64,000 bases of DNA from Trebonia sp963734665 (GTDB taxonomy: Bacteria > Actinomycetota > Actinomycetes > Streptosporangiales > Streptosporangiaceae). The notes below the pieces were generated by a model. That model was not told the origin of the DNA. It worked only from the letters and a program-made list of their open reading frames with translations, and did not search any database. This document shows, piece after piece, positions 10,206 to 20,123 of this stretch. Both the position numbers and the translations under genes were made by a program. The DNA lies in assembly GCA_963734665.1 (NCBI GenBank), contig CAVTIR010000010.1, positions 248,001 to 312,000 on the forward strand, read 5' to 3'. Position 1 is the stretch's first letter; each line of letters starts with the position of its first letter.

Positions 10206-11084
10206 GGGGCCAAGCCCGCGGGCCCGGCGGATGGCGACCCGGAGCACCCGGGCGGTGAGTTCGCGCACCAGGTGCCGCTTGTACTCTGCCGGGCCGCGCT
10301 GATCCGAGGCCGGGTTGCAGTGCTCCGCCGCGATCTCGCCGGCCCTGGCGAGGGTGTCCTCGTCGGCGGGCCGGCCGCGCAGGAATTCCTCGGCCTCCGC
10401 CGCGACGAAGTGCGCGGCGCCGACCGCCGTCAGCCCGATGCCAACGTCCGCGATCCGCCCGTCCGTGAGCCAGACGGCCGCGCCGGCGGCGCCGATGGGC
10501 CAGTCGCCCGCCCGGCGGGCCACCTTCATGTACGCGCTGCCACTGCCGGGCCTGATCGGCAGCCTGATCTCGGTCAGCATCTCCGCCGGGCCGACGACCG
10601 TCTCGTACGGGCCGGTGTGAAATGCCCGCGCCGGCACCTCCCGGCTGCCGTCAGGCCCGTGAATGATCATGGAACCCTTCAGGGCGGCGAACGCGGCGGA
10701 CAGGTCTTCCGACGGGTCGGCCTGGCAGAGGGAACCGCCGATCGTGCCCCAGTTCCTGACGATCGGGTCCGCGATCACCCGCTCGGCGTCGTGCAGGATG
10801 GCGAAGTGGTCGCCCGCCACCTGCGCAGCCAGCAGGTCCGCGTGCCTGGCCAGCGCGCCGATGCGCAACTCGGCGCCGGCTCGCTCGATGTAGCGCAGGC
10901 CACGGATCCCGTTGATGTCGACGAGCACTTCGGGCTGCGCGAGCCGCAGCTTCATCATGGGTATCAGGCTGTGCCCGCCGGCGAGGATCCTTGCCCCGGG
11001 CGCGTACCTGGCCAGCAGGGTAAGCGCCTGCTGCACGCTTGCGGCCTTCTCGTATTCGACCTGCGCGGGAACCTGCATTCCCAC
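10188..11084 (-). CDS. coxM: CO dehydrogenase medium (FAD) subunit, copy 1
   Basis: FAD-binding subunit that passes electrons from the 2Fe-2S clusters to the respiratory chain. 298 residues with the two FAD pyrophosphate motifs AGGHSLIPMMKLR (about 33-45) and GTIGGSLCQADPSED (about 110-125), plus the C-terminal ADQRGPAEYKRHLVRELTARV. First gene of the M-S-L order known for form I CODH. A divergent LysR-type gene starts 120 bp away and probably controls it. The final residues run into the minisatellite. Confidence 0.92.
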   Translation of the reverse strand: MGMQVPAQVEYEKAASVQQALTLLARYAPGARILAGGHSLIPMMKLRLAQPEVLVDINGIRGLRYIERAGAELRIGALARHADLLAAQVAGDHFAILHDAERVIADPIVRNWGTIGGSLCQADPSEDLSAAFAALKGSMIIHGPDGSREVPARAFHTGPYETVVGPAEMLTEIRLPIRPGSGSAYMKVARRAGDWPIGAAGAAVWLTDGRIADVGIGLTAVGAAHFVAAEAEEFLRGRPADEDTLARAGEIAAEHCNPASDQRGPAEYKRHLVRELTARVLRVAIRRARGLGPISSAP

Positions 11085-11203
11085 CTCCCAGGCTGGGGGC
11101 GTCGCTCGCTACGTGCGCGCGTCCGGTTGATGCCGTACGTTCTGAGTGTAGGGAGATACTGCGGGTCTCCCCGGTGCGCTGATGCCCTCGCTGGAGTGTG
11201 CAA

Positions 11204-12163
11204 ATGACCCTGACGCAGCTGAACGCGTTCGTCCTGGTGGCCCGTCTCGGGTCGGTACGGGCCGCGGCCGCCGCGCTGGGGGTCAGCGAGTCCGCCGTCT
11301 CGCAGGCGATCACCGCCCTGCGCCAGGACCTTGGCGATCAGCTGATCACCCGGAGCCAGGCCGGCATGACGCTCACGCCCGGCGGCACGCGGCTGCTCGG
11401 CACCGCGTCCCAGATCGTCGTGCTCGGCGCCGAGGCGCATGCCGCCGTCCGCGCCGCGCAGGGCGCGCCCGAGCAGTTGCGCGTCGTGGCCACCTCGACC
11501 TTCGCTGAGTTCGTCGCTGGGCCGCTGATGGAGGCGTTCCGCCGCCGGTTCGCCGGGGCGGTGGAGATCACGACCGGGGTGGCGGCTGCCGGCGAGATGC
11601 CCGTGCTGATCGGGAACCGGCTCGCGGACGTCGCCATCGGGCCTGGGGTGACCGGCGAGCACGAGCTCCCGATCGTCAGCGAGCCCATCTTCAAGTACCG
11701 GCTCGTCGTGGTCGGCCCAGGGGGACCAGCAGCGCAGTCGCGGCCGCGCGGGCCCGCACGGCAATGGCGCTGGCTGGTGGACCCGTCCGGAACGGATCCG
11801 GGGAGCGAGACGGCCAGGCTGCTGCGCCGACTCGGCGTCGCCGACAGCAACATCGGGGTCTTCCAGAGCCAGACCGCGGCCTGGGCGGCCGCCGCTGACG
11901 GCTCGGGGGTCGCGCCGGCAATCGAGCACCTGGTGTCCCACCAGTTGCGGCGCGGGGAGCTGTCCCTCATCGAGCTGCCGGGATTCCCGGTAGAGGAGTG
12001 CTGGTACGTGACTCTGCTTGAGCGCGAGCGCCGCAGCACCGCCGCGAGCGCACTGCGCCGGTTCCTCGGCACCCCGGAGGCCATGCAGCTGATGCGATCG
12101 CCTGCCGCCGGCGTGTCGCCGTCCCGGTTCAAACCCCCGGTTTACGTCACGATCTGGAGCTGA
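11204..12163 (+). CDS. LysR-family regulator of the CO dehydrogenase genes
   Basis: About 319 residues. The N-terminal helix-turn-helix is MTLTQLNAFVLVARLGSVRAAAAALGVSESAVSQAI, followed by the LysR substrate-binding fold (LRVVATSTFAEFVAGPLMEAF). An ATG at 11204 with CTGGAG 7 nt ahead is preferred over the GTG at 11198. Divergent placement next to coxM is the classic LysR arrangement, so CO or a redox signal is a plausible cue; the ligand cannot be read from sequence. Confidence 0.88.
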   Translation: MTLTQLNAFVLVARLGSVRAAAAALGVSESAVSQAITALRQDLGDQLITRSQAGMTLTPGGTRLLGTASQIVVLGAEAHAAVRAAQGAPEQLRVVATSTFAEFVAGPLMEAFRRRFAGAVEITTGVAAAGEMPVLIGNRLADVAIGPGVTGEHELPIVSEPIFKYRLVVVGPGGPAAQSRPRGPARQWRWLVDPSGTDPGSETARLLRRLGVADSNIGVFQSQTAAWAAAADGSGVAPAIEHLVSHQLRRGELSLIELPGFPVEECWYVTLLERERRSTAASALRRFLGTPEAMQLMRSPAAGVSPSRFKPPVYVTIWS

Positions 12164-12186
12164 GCTCGGCCGCTTGTCTGCTGTTC

Positions 12187-12433
12187 CCGCGCTCGCCTCC
12201 GGGCGCCCGAAGCCGGTGTTTTTTCCCTCGTCACTCGGTCGCTCGTTCCTCGCTCCTTCGCTCCTCAGTCCAAAAACACCGGCGCGCCCTTCGGCTCGCG
12301 CTCGGGTTTCCCGCACTCGCCTCCGGCGCGCTGTACCCACCGTTTTCTCCCTCGTCACTCGGTCGCTCGTTCCTCGCTCCTTCGCTCCTCAGTCCAAAAA
12401 CACCGCCGCGTTCTTCGGCTCGCGCTCGAGTCC
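12187..12433. repeat. 124-bp tandem duplication in the coxM2 upstream region
   Basis: Two copies begin CGCTCGCCTCC / CACTCGCCTCC and share a nearly identical core (12225-12282 and 12349-12406). In each, GGTGTTTTT- or CGGT-type and AAAAACACC arms can pair across the core. Long purine/pyrimidine runs of CTCG repeats make it look like a dispersed intergenic element. No gene is seen in 12164-12680 apart from these copies; the promoter for the downstream cox genes is probably in 12500-12660. Confidence 0.85.
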
Positions 12434-12680
12434 GCATGGTGCCTGTCCTGAACCCTGTTCTTTTTGCGGTCATCTGTTCCTTTTGCCCGCACTTCATGGT
12501 GCTGCTGGGTGGGCGCCTTCAAAAGGAACAAGGTTCCCGATTAAGCGACTGCTTATTTGGCTGTTGCAGCCATGTTAATCGAGCGCCACGATACGTCTAC
12601 CTTCAGTTACCACCAGTGCCATAGTTGATGGTGCAGCCCCTGAAGTGACGGCGCAGTCCCTGACGGCGGGAGATCGTGGC

Positions 12681-12923
12681 ATGCCTATCGAGTCCGACGG
12701 ACACAGCAAGGACAATCCGCGACTGTTCGAGCTGATTGAGCACGCGCCCAAGACCGGCAACAGTCCCACCGTGTGGGCGTGGCCCCAGCTCGTCGACTAC
12801 CTCAAGATCGCGGGGCAGCCGGTCTCCGGGCCGTGGCCACCGCACCAGGAGCCGCGCCCCGACCCCGATTACGAGTCGGGGCCGCAGGCCGTCGCCGACC
12901 CTCACTCTGAGCGGAGGAATTGA
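12681..12923 (+). CDS. 80-residue hypothetical protein coupled to coxM
   Basis: Proline-rich acidic small protein: residues about 1-50 contain a PRLFELIEHAPKTGNSPTVWAWPQLVDYLK stretch in two parts separated by a conserved-looking WAWPQL, then a PWPPHQEPRPDPDYE tail. GGGAG lies 8 nt before the ATG. Its TGA abuts the coxM ATG (TGAATG), so it is co-translated with the CODH subunits. No family recognised; an accessory CODH protein is an inference from position. Confidence 0.6.
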   Translation: MPIESDGHSKDNPRLFELIEHAPKTGNSPTVWAWPQLVDYLKIAGQPVSGPWPPHQEPRPDPDYESGPQAVADPHSERRN

Positions 12924-13802
12924 ATGTTCCCATCGCGGTTCCGCTACGAGGCACCGCATTCCCTGGACGAGGCGATCGCCCTGCTGGGCGACGGCGACTA
13001 CGTCAAGGTGCTGGCAGGCGGGCAGAGCCTGGTGCCGATGATGAAGCTGCGCTTCGCCTCACCAGACATGCTCGTCGACATCAACGACGTGCCTGGCCTC
13101 GCTTACCACCGGGCAGACCCCGACGGCAGCCTGCACATCGGCGCGCTGTGCCGCCACGCCGACCTGGAACGCTCCGAGTTGCTGGCAGGCACGCAGCCGA
13201 CGATGGCGGCAGCTGCCCCGTTGGTCGCCGACCCGCTGGTGCGGAACCGGGGCACGCTCGTCGGATCGCTGTGCCATGCCGACCCGCAGGGTGACTGGGC
13301 CTCGGTGATGCTCGCGCTCGGCGGCTCGGTAATCGCACAGGGCCCGAACGGCAAGCGGGCCATCCCGCTCGCCGAGTTCGTGACCGGCCCTTTCCAGAAT
13401 GTGCTTGAGCACGACGAGATCGTGGTCGAGGCCGTGGTGCCGACCGCGAAGGGTGCAAGGTCGGGGGGCTACCTCAAGCTCGAGCGACGGGTCGGGGACT
13501 TCGCGACCGTCGGGACCGCGGTAGCCATCGAGACGTCAGGGGACACCGTCATCCGGGCGGGCATCGCGCTCACTGGCGTCGGCGGATCCACCATCGGCGC
13601 CACGGAGGCAGCCGCCGCGCTGACGGGGAAGCCGCTCACGGCCGACAGCATCGCCGAGGCCGCCGAGCTCGCCGCGAGCGCGGCGCAACCCAGGACCGAT
13701 CATCGTGGCAGCGCCGAGTACAAGCGGCACCTAGTGCGCGTCTTCGTCAGCCGCATCCTCGGCGGCACCGTAGCAACGGCATCGGCGGAAAGGGCGGCCT
13801 GA
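12924..13802 (+). CDS. coxM: CO dehydrogenase medium (FAD) subunit, copy 2
   Basis: 292 residues with AGGQSLVPMMKLRFASP and GTLVGSLCHADPQGDW as FAD-binding motifs, and a C-terminal RTDHRGSAEYKRHLVRVFVSRIL. Starts directly after the 80-residue gene behind AGCGGAGGAATTGA. Followed after 2 bp by coxS. First subunit gene of the plus-strand CODH operon. Confidence 0.93.
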   Translation: MFPSRFRYEAPHSLDEAIALLGDGDYVKVLAGGQSLVPMMKLRFASPDMLVDINDVPGLAYHRADPDGSLHIGALCRHADLERSELLAGTQPTMAAAAPLVADPLVRNRGTLVGSLCHADPQGDWASVMLALGGSVIAQGPNGKRAIPLAEFVTGPFQNVLEHDEIVVEAVVPTAKGARSGGYLKLERRVGDFATVGTAVAIETSGDTVIRAGIALTGVGGSTIGATEAAAALTGKPLTADSIAEAAELAASAAQPRTDHRGSAEYKRHLVRVFVSRILGGTVATASAERAA

Positions 13803-13804
13803 CC

Positions 13805-14329
13805 ATGACGATGGTGTACGACGACCTCGGCGACGAGGCAGCGGAAGAGGTCCCGGTCCGCAGGATCAAGTTCACGATCAACGGCAAGAAGAAGATCGCC
13901 GAGATTGAGCCGCGGCTGCTGCTCGCCGACCTGATCCGCCGTGGCACCGGGCTGACCGGCACGCACCGGGGCTGTGACACGACCAACTGCGGTGCCTGCA
14001 CGGTGCTTGTCGACGGCACGGCGATCAAGTCCTGCACGATGCTGGCGGTGCAGGTCGACGGCCGCGAGGTCACGACCGTGGAAGGCCTGGCCTCGGCGAG
14101 CGAGCTGCACCCGCTCCAGGAGGGGTTCAAGCAGGAGCACGGGCTGCAGTGCGGGTTCTGCACGCCCGGCATGATGCTGGCCGCCAAGGCCCTGCTCGAC
14201 AGCAACCCCGACCCGACGGAAGAAGACGTGCGGTGGGCGCTGTCCGGCAACCTGTGCCGCTGCACCGGCTACCAGAACATCGTGAAATCGGTTCTATGGG
14301 CGGCCGAGAAGCTAAGAGCGGAGGCATGA
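13805..14329 (+). CDS. coxS: CO dehydrogenase small (2x 2Fe-2S) subunit, copy 2
   Basis: 174 residues. Ferredoxin-type site GCDTTNCGACTV with distal Cys in KSCTML, and the helical-domain site CGFCTPGMM plus CRCTGYQNIV. A short acidic N-terminal extension (DDLGDEAAEEVPVRR) precedes the fold. No repeat tail, unlike copy 1. The coxL GTG begins 2 nt after its stop. Confidence 0.94.
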   Translation: MTMVYDDLGDEAAEEVPVRRIKFTINGKKKIAEIEPRLLLADLIRRGTGLTGTHRGCDTTNCGACTVLVDGTAIKSCTMLAVQVDGREVTTVEGLASASELHPLQEGFKQEHGLQCGFCTPGMMLAAKALLDSNPDPTEEDVRWALSGNLCRCTGYQNIVKSVLWAAEKLRAEA

Positions 14330-14330
14330 G

Positions 14331-16733
<2,403 letters not shown>

Positions 16734-16736
16734 TGC

Positions 16737-16797
16737 CAGCACTGGGACTCAGCACTGAACCTCAGCACTGAAACTTCAGCACTGGACCTCGGCACGG
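16737..16797. repeat. 13-14-bp tandem repeat between coxL and coxF
   Basis: CAGCACTG followed by GGACT/AACCT/AAACTT/GACCT recurs at 16737, 16750, 16763 and 16777, with a degenerate fifth copy at 16790. It fills most of the 83-bp gap before the coxF-like gene and lies just upstream of its GAGGAGG ribosome site. Confidence 0.9.
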
Positions 16798-16816
16798 GGG
16801 CGAAAGAGGAGGAGAC

Positions 16817-17776
16817 ATGAACGGTCTGGGGGTGCTCGAGCGAATCGGCGAGCTGGCCCGCAGCGGCGAGACCTTCGCGCTGGCCACCGTGGTCTGGCGA
16901 CAGGGACCGTCGTCGAGCAAGCAGGGCTCGCGCGCCATCATCACCTCCGACGGCCAGCTGCACGGCTGGATCGGCGGCGCCTGCGCGGAACCAGTGGTGA
17001 TCCGCGAGGCGAAGCAGGTCATGACGGACGGGAACCCCCGGCTCCTGCTGCTCGGCAGCCCGGACCAGTTCGGCACGGCCGTCCCCGAAGGGATGACGGT
17101 CGTGCCGATCTCCTGCCAGAGCGAGGGCGCTCTCGAGGTGTACATCGAGCCTGTGCTCCCGGTGCCGCACCTGGTCATCGTGGGCAGCTCGCCGATGGCG
17201 CACACGCTCGCCGAACTGGCCAGGACGCTGGGCTGGTCCACGGACCTGCTGAGCACCCAGGACTTCGCGGTGCGGCACGCGGACGAGCGCTCGATGGTCG
17301 TCGTCGCCACCCAGGGACACGGTGACGAGGACATGATCGAGCGTGCGGTCGCGATGCGGCCCGCCTACCTGGGCCTGGTCGCCTCCCGCAAGCGGGCCGA
17401 GGCCGTCCTCGGCTACCTCGCCGAGCGGGGCGTACCGCAGGACCAGCTGGACCGGGTGCACGCGCCGGCCGGCCTGGACCTTGGCAGGACGAGCCACGAG
17501 GAGATGGCCGTCGCGATTCTCGCTGAGCTGGTGCAGCTGCGCGCGTCGGGCGTCCTTGCGGACATTCCCGCTCCCCGCACGGAACCGGGCCGCGAGCCGA
17601 AGAGCGTGCTGAAGCTCGCCGAGGCCGTGGACCCGGTCTGCGGGATGACGGTCATGGCGGACGTAGCGGGGATGCCGCTTGAGCACGACGGGATCACCTA
17701 TTACTTCTGCTGCGCCGGCTGCCACCGGACATTCGACGAAAATCCAGATGCCTACGTCAAGGCGGTGCTGCGGTGA
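16817..17776 (+). CDS. CoxF/XdhC-family maturation protein fused to a C-terminal YHS domain
   Basis: XdhC/CoxF proteins help insert or modify the molybdenum cofactor of CODH and xanthine dehydrogenase. Residues about 1-110 are the XdhC_CoxI part (VWRQGPSSSKQGSRAII, GWIGGACAEP) and about 115-250 the Rossmann-like XdhC_C part (HLVIVGSSPMAHTLAEL, YLGLVASRKRAEAVL). The last 45 residues are a YHS metal-binding domain: DPVCGMTV, then ITYYFCCAGCHRTFDENPDAY. A YHS domain is often found in copper-handling proteins, which fits a Cu-containing active site. The stop overlaps the coxG start (GTGA). Confidence 0.88.
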   Translation: MNGLGVLERIGELARSGETFALATVVWRQGPSSSKQGSRAIITSDGQLHGWIGGACAEPVVIREAKQVMTDGNPRLLLLGSPDQFGTAVPEGMTVVPISCQSEGALEVYIEPVLPVPHLVIVGSSPMAHTLAELARTLGWSTDLLSTQDFAVRHADERSMVVVATQGHGDEDMIERAVAMRPAYLGLVASRKRAEAVLGYLAERGVPQDQLDRVHAPAGLDLGRTSHEEMAVAILAELVQLRASGVLADIPAPRTEPGREPKSVLKLAEAVDPVCGMTVMADVAGMPLEHDGITYYFCCAGCHRTFDENPDAYVKAVLR

Positions 17777-18366
17777 TAATCACCAGCGACTTCGAGGTCG
17801 CGGAGCCGGTTGAGAAGGTGTGGCGGTTCTTCGACAACATCCCGCAGGTGGCGTCCTGCCTGCCTGGCGCGGAGCTGACTAAGGACCTCGGCGACGACAA
17901 GTACGAGGGCAAGGTCGCCATCCGAATGGGGCCGGTCCGGCTGCAGTTCAACGGCACCGCCGACATCACGGAACGCGATGAGGCGGCCAAACGCATCGTC
18001 GTGCACGCGGCTGGTGCCGACGAGAAGGGCCGTGGCCAGGCCGCCATGGTGGTCGGCGCCACGCTGTCGCCGAAGGGGCGAGGCACCAAGGTCGCGGTCA
18101 CCCAGGACCTGCAGCTGTCCGGGGCGGCCGCCCAATACGGCAGGGGCATGATCTCCGACGTCTCCGCCATCCTGATGCGCGACTTCTCCGCGGAAATGCA
18201 GGACAGGATCGAGCGGCTTGAGCGCGGCGAGACGGCGGAGCAGATCGCCGCCGCAGGCGGCGGAAGGTCGGCCCAGGGCTTCACGATCGCCATACGGGCC
18301 GCGCGGATGGCGCTGACGCGCGTCTTCCGCCGGTTCTTCCTTCCCTACCAGCCCGCGGCCAGCTGA
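17773..18366 (+). CDS. coxG: CoxG, CO dehydrogenase membrane-recruitment protein (SRPBCC fold)
   Basis: 197 residues. The SRPBCC-type fold spans about 1-150 (FEVAEPVEKVWRFFDNIPQVASCLPGAEL, YEGKVAIRMGPV, YGRGMISDVSAILMRDF). The C-terminal 30 residues (QGFTIAIRAARMALTRVFRRFFLPY, seen in parts) form a basic amphipathic helix suited to membrane contact. CoxG is known to link CODH to the membrane and its quinone pool. Start GTG overlaps the upstream stop. The five membrane mini-genes follow. Confidence 0.9.
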   Translation: MIITSDFEVAEPVEKVWRFFDNIPQVASCLPGAELTKDLGDDKYEGKVAIRMGPVRLQFNGTADITERDEAAKRIVVHAAGADEKGRGQAAMVVGATLSPKGRGTKVAVTQDLQLSGAAAQYGRGMISDVSAILMRDFSAEMQDRIERLERGETAEQIAAAGGGRSAQGFTIAIRAARMALTRVFRRFFLPYQPAAS

Positions 18367-18423
18367 CCGCAACGGTGGGCTGAGCGCCAACTCGAAGCGA
18401 ATAAGGCGAAAGGAGGGCCAGCC

Positions 18424-18678
18424 ATGGTCCTGTGGTGGATCGGCAACGCGATCCTGCTAGCGGTGGTGCTGCCCGTCGTGATCTACCTGCTCAACCGGGT
18501 ACTCGCGGCCCTGGAGCGGATCCGAGGGGCGAGCGACGACATCCTGGCCGGCGGGGTCGCCCTGATCGGCGAGCTCCAGGGCGTCCCCGACGGCCTGGCC
18601 GTCACGGACAAGACCATCGAAGAAGTGAAGGTCGGCGCGGTCCGCTACGCGGGCTCCGTCGCGAAACTACTCGCCTAG
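18424..18678 (+). CDS. Single-pass membrane mini-protein 1 of the cox operon
   Basis: 84 residues, ATG behind AGGAGGGCCAGCC. One N-terminal helix (WWIGNAILLAVVLPVVIYLL) then RVLAALERIRGASDDILAGG and an amphipathic tail. Positive residues after the helix predict a cytoplasmic C-terminus. No named family recognised. Position 57 bp after coxG suggests a role with CODH at the membrane. Confidence 0.75.
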   Translation: MVLWWIGNAILLAVVLPVVIYLLNRVLAALERIRGASDDILAGGVALIGELQGVPDGLAVTDKTIEEVKVGAVRYAGSVAKLLA

Positions 18679-18696
18679 CGAAAGGGCGGAAAAACC

Positions 18697-18924
18697 ATGC
18701 CAGCAGCAGCCTGGATGACCATCGCCGTCGCGGGCCTGATCATCGTGTTCACCGCGGTCGGCCTCATCAGGATCGTCCTGCACTTGCGGGCGATCCGCGG
18801 CACGCTTGTCGCCCTCACCGGCGGCGTGCAGGCAGTCGACCAGCTGACGTCGACCGTGCCAGCCCGGCTGACCTCGGTCAACGCGAACCTCAAGCCAGTC
18901 CGCGACTTCTGCGAAACGGTGTAA
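18697..18924 (+). CDS. Single-pass membrane mini-protein 2 of the cox operon
   Basis: 75 residues, ATG behind GAAAGGGCGG, 18 bp after protein 1. N-terminal helix WMTIAVAGLIIVFTAVGLIRIV, then HLRAIRGTLVALTGGVQAVDQL and a tail with one Cys (RDFCETV). Same layout and orientation as its neighbours, with little direct sequence identity. Function unknown. Confidence 0.72.
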   Translation: MPAAAWMTIAVAGLIIVFTAVGLIRIVLHLRAIRGTLVALTGGVQAVDQLTSTVPARLTSVNANLKPVRDFCETV

Positions 18925-18928
18925 CGCA

Positions 18929-19171
18929 ATGACGACAGACTGGACCATCGGTTACGTGATCGGCGGCGTCGTCGTGCTCGCCGTCGTCGTCCTCGTGGCG
19001 GCGATCCTCGTGCTCGCCAAGCAGATCGGCGACGAGGCGCCCAAGATCAACGCCGGGCTCGAAGGCGCCGTCCGCAACACCGCGCCGCTCGGCGCACTGC
19101 AGACCACCATCGAGCACGCCACCATCATCATCGCCGGGCTGCAGCGCGGCCGGGCCAGGCTGGGAGGGTAA
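18929..19171 (+). CDS. Single-pass membrane mini-protein 3 of the cox operon
   Basis: 80 residues. ATG lies 4 bp after the stop of protein 2. Strong N-terminal helix YVIGGVVVLAVVVLVAAILVL, then AKQIGDEAPKINAGLEGAVRNTAPLG and a region ending in GLQRGRARLGG. The tail reads like a short amphipathic or coiled segment. Function unknown. Confidence 0.72.
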   Translation: MTTDWTIGYVIGGVVVLAVVVLVAAILVLAKQIGDEAPKINAGLEGAVRNTAPLGALQTTIEHATIIIAGLQRGRARLGG

Positions 19172-19246
19172 CGGTGAATCCCACGTGAATCCCATGCAGA
19201 TCGGCGAAAAGCAACAAAAGATCAACACGGGGCTCGGAGGCTCGCG

Positions 19247-19522
19247 GTGAACCCGACTGAGCACACCTGGTGGGTGTCCGTCATCATCGTCGGCTTTGTC
19301 GTCGTCGTGGCCGTCGCGGCGCTGCTTAGCCTGCTCATCTACCTGATCAAGCGCATCGACCACCGGGTGGACACCATCGGTGGGACGCTCACCGCGGCGA
19401 AGGCCAACACCGCCAACACGGTGCTGATCCCGCAGGTGGCCGCCGGCGTGGACGCGGTCCTCGCCGAGGGCCTAGAGCACCACCTCTTCCTCGGCCGGGT
19501 ACTCGGAAAGGTCAAGTCATGA
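19247..19522 (+). CDS. Single-pass membrane mini-protein 4 of the cox operon
   Basis: 91 residues, GTG start (19247) after CTCGGAGGCTCGCG. Helix VSVIIVGFVVVVAVAALLSLLIYLI, then KRIDHRVDTIGGTLTAAKANTANT and a tail ending GLEHHLFLGRVLGKVKS with two adjacent His. Its stop overlaps the next ATG (19519-19522). In the 75-bp gap before it, a stretch partly repeats the start of the previous cytoplasmic part (CAGATCGGCGA...AAGATCAACA). Confidence 0.72.
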   Translation: MNPTEHTWWVSVIIVGFVVVVAVAALLSLLIYLIKRIDHRVDTIGGTLTAAKANTANTVLIPQVAAGVDAVLAEGLEHHLFLGRVLGKVKS

Positions 19523-19881
19523 CTGTGCTTGTCGTCCTGACGGTCATCGTCATCGTCTTGCTGATCGCGGGGCTGGCCGTCTACCTGTACTGGGCAGGCA
19601 CGCTCCTCGACCGGATCGGCGCGAAGCTTGAGGGAGCCGCGGACATCGTGCGAGGCATCGTGGCCGACGCCGAGCTCATCGAGCCAGGCGTCGACCACAT
19701 CAACCGGACCGGCGGAGTGGTCGCCGGAGCGCTGCCGCTGCTGTACGGCATGGCCGAGGGCATCGTCACCGGGGTCACGCCTGCCCCGCCGCGCCCGGAG
19801 GTTCCCGAGCCGGCACTGCCGGCCTCCGGCACCCGCCGCTCCCGCATGCTGGCCGCGGTCGGCTTCGCACCGCACCCTTAA
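19519..19881 (+). CDS. Single-pass membrane mini-protein 5 of the cox operon
   Basis: 120 residues, coupled to protein 4 by ATGA. Helix VLVVLTVIVIVLLIAGLAVYLYW, then TLLDRIGAKLEGAADIVRGIVADAELIEPGVDHIN and a proline-rich tail (PAPPRPEVPEPALP). Last gene of the long cox operon; a repeat-rich region follows. Function unknown. Confidence 0.74.
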   Translation: MTVLVVLTVIVIVLLIAGLAVYLYWAGTLLDRIGAKLEGAADIVRGIVADAELIEPGVDHINRTGGVVAGALPLLYGMAEGIVTGVTPAPPRPEVPEPALPASGTRRSRMLAAVGFAPHP

Positions 19882-19948
19882 CCGCTCAGAAGCCTGATAA
19901 CCCCAGCCGCAGCGTGAGCGCCGCGCCACCGAGCCGTTGGCACGTTAC

Positions 19949-20112
19949 GGCGGACCTGTGCTAGCGAGCCTTGTGCGCGTTCGGGCTCGCTCTTGCCAGC
20001 CCGATTCCGCACTTGGCTCGTTGGGCAGCGGAGGCGGCGGACCGGTGCTAGCGAGCCTTGTGCGCGTTCGGGCTCGTTCTTGCCAGCCCGATTGCGCACT
20101 TGGGCTCGTTCG
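19949..20112. repeat. 87-bp-period direct repeat, two copies, with hairpin
   Basis: Copies start at 19949 and 20036 (GGCGGACC, then GTGCTAGCGAGCC). Each contains GCGAGCC...GGCTCG arms that can form a hairpin. The pair lies between the convergent cox operon and ABC transporter genes and may act as a terminator for both. It accounts for the whole 240-bp gap. Confidence 0.85.
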
Positions 20113-20123
20113 GGGTCTTTTGC

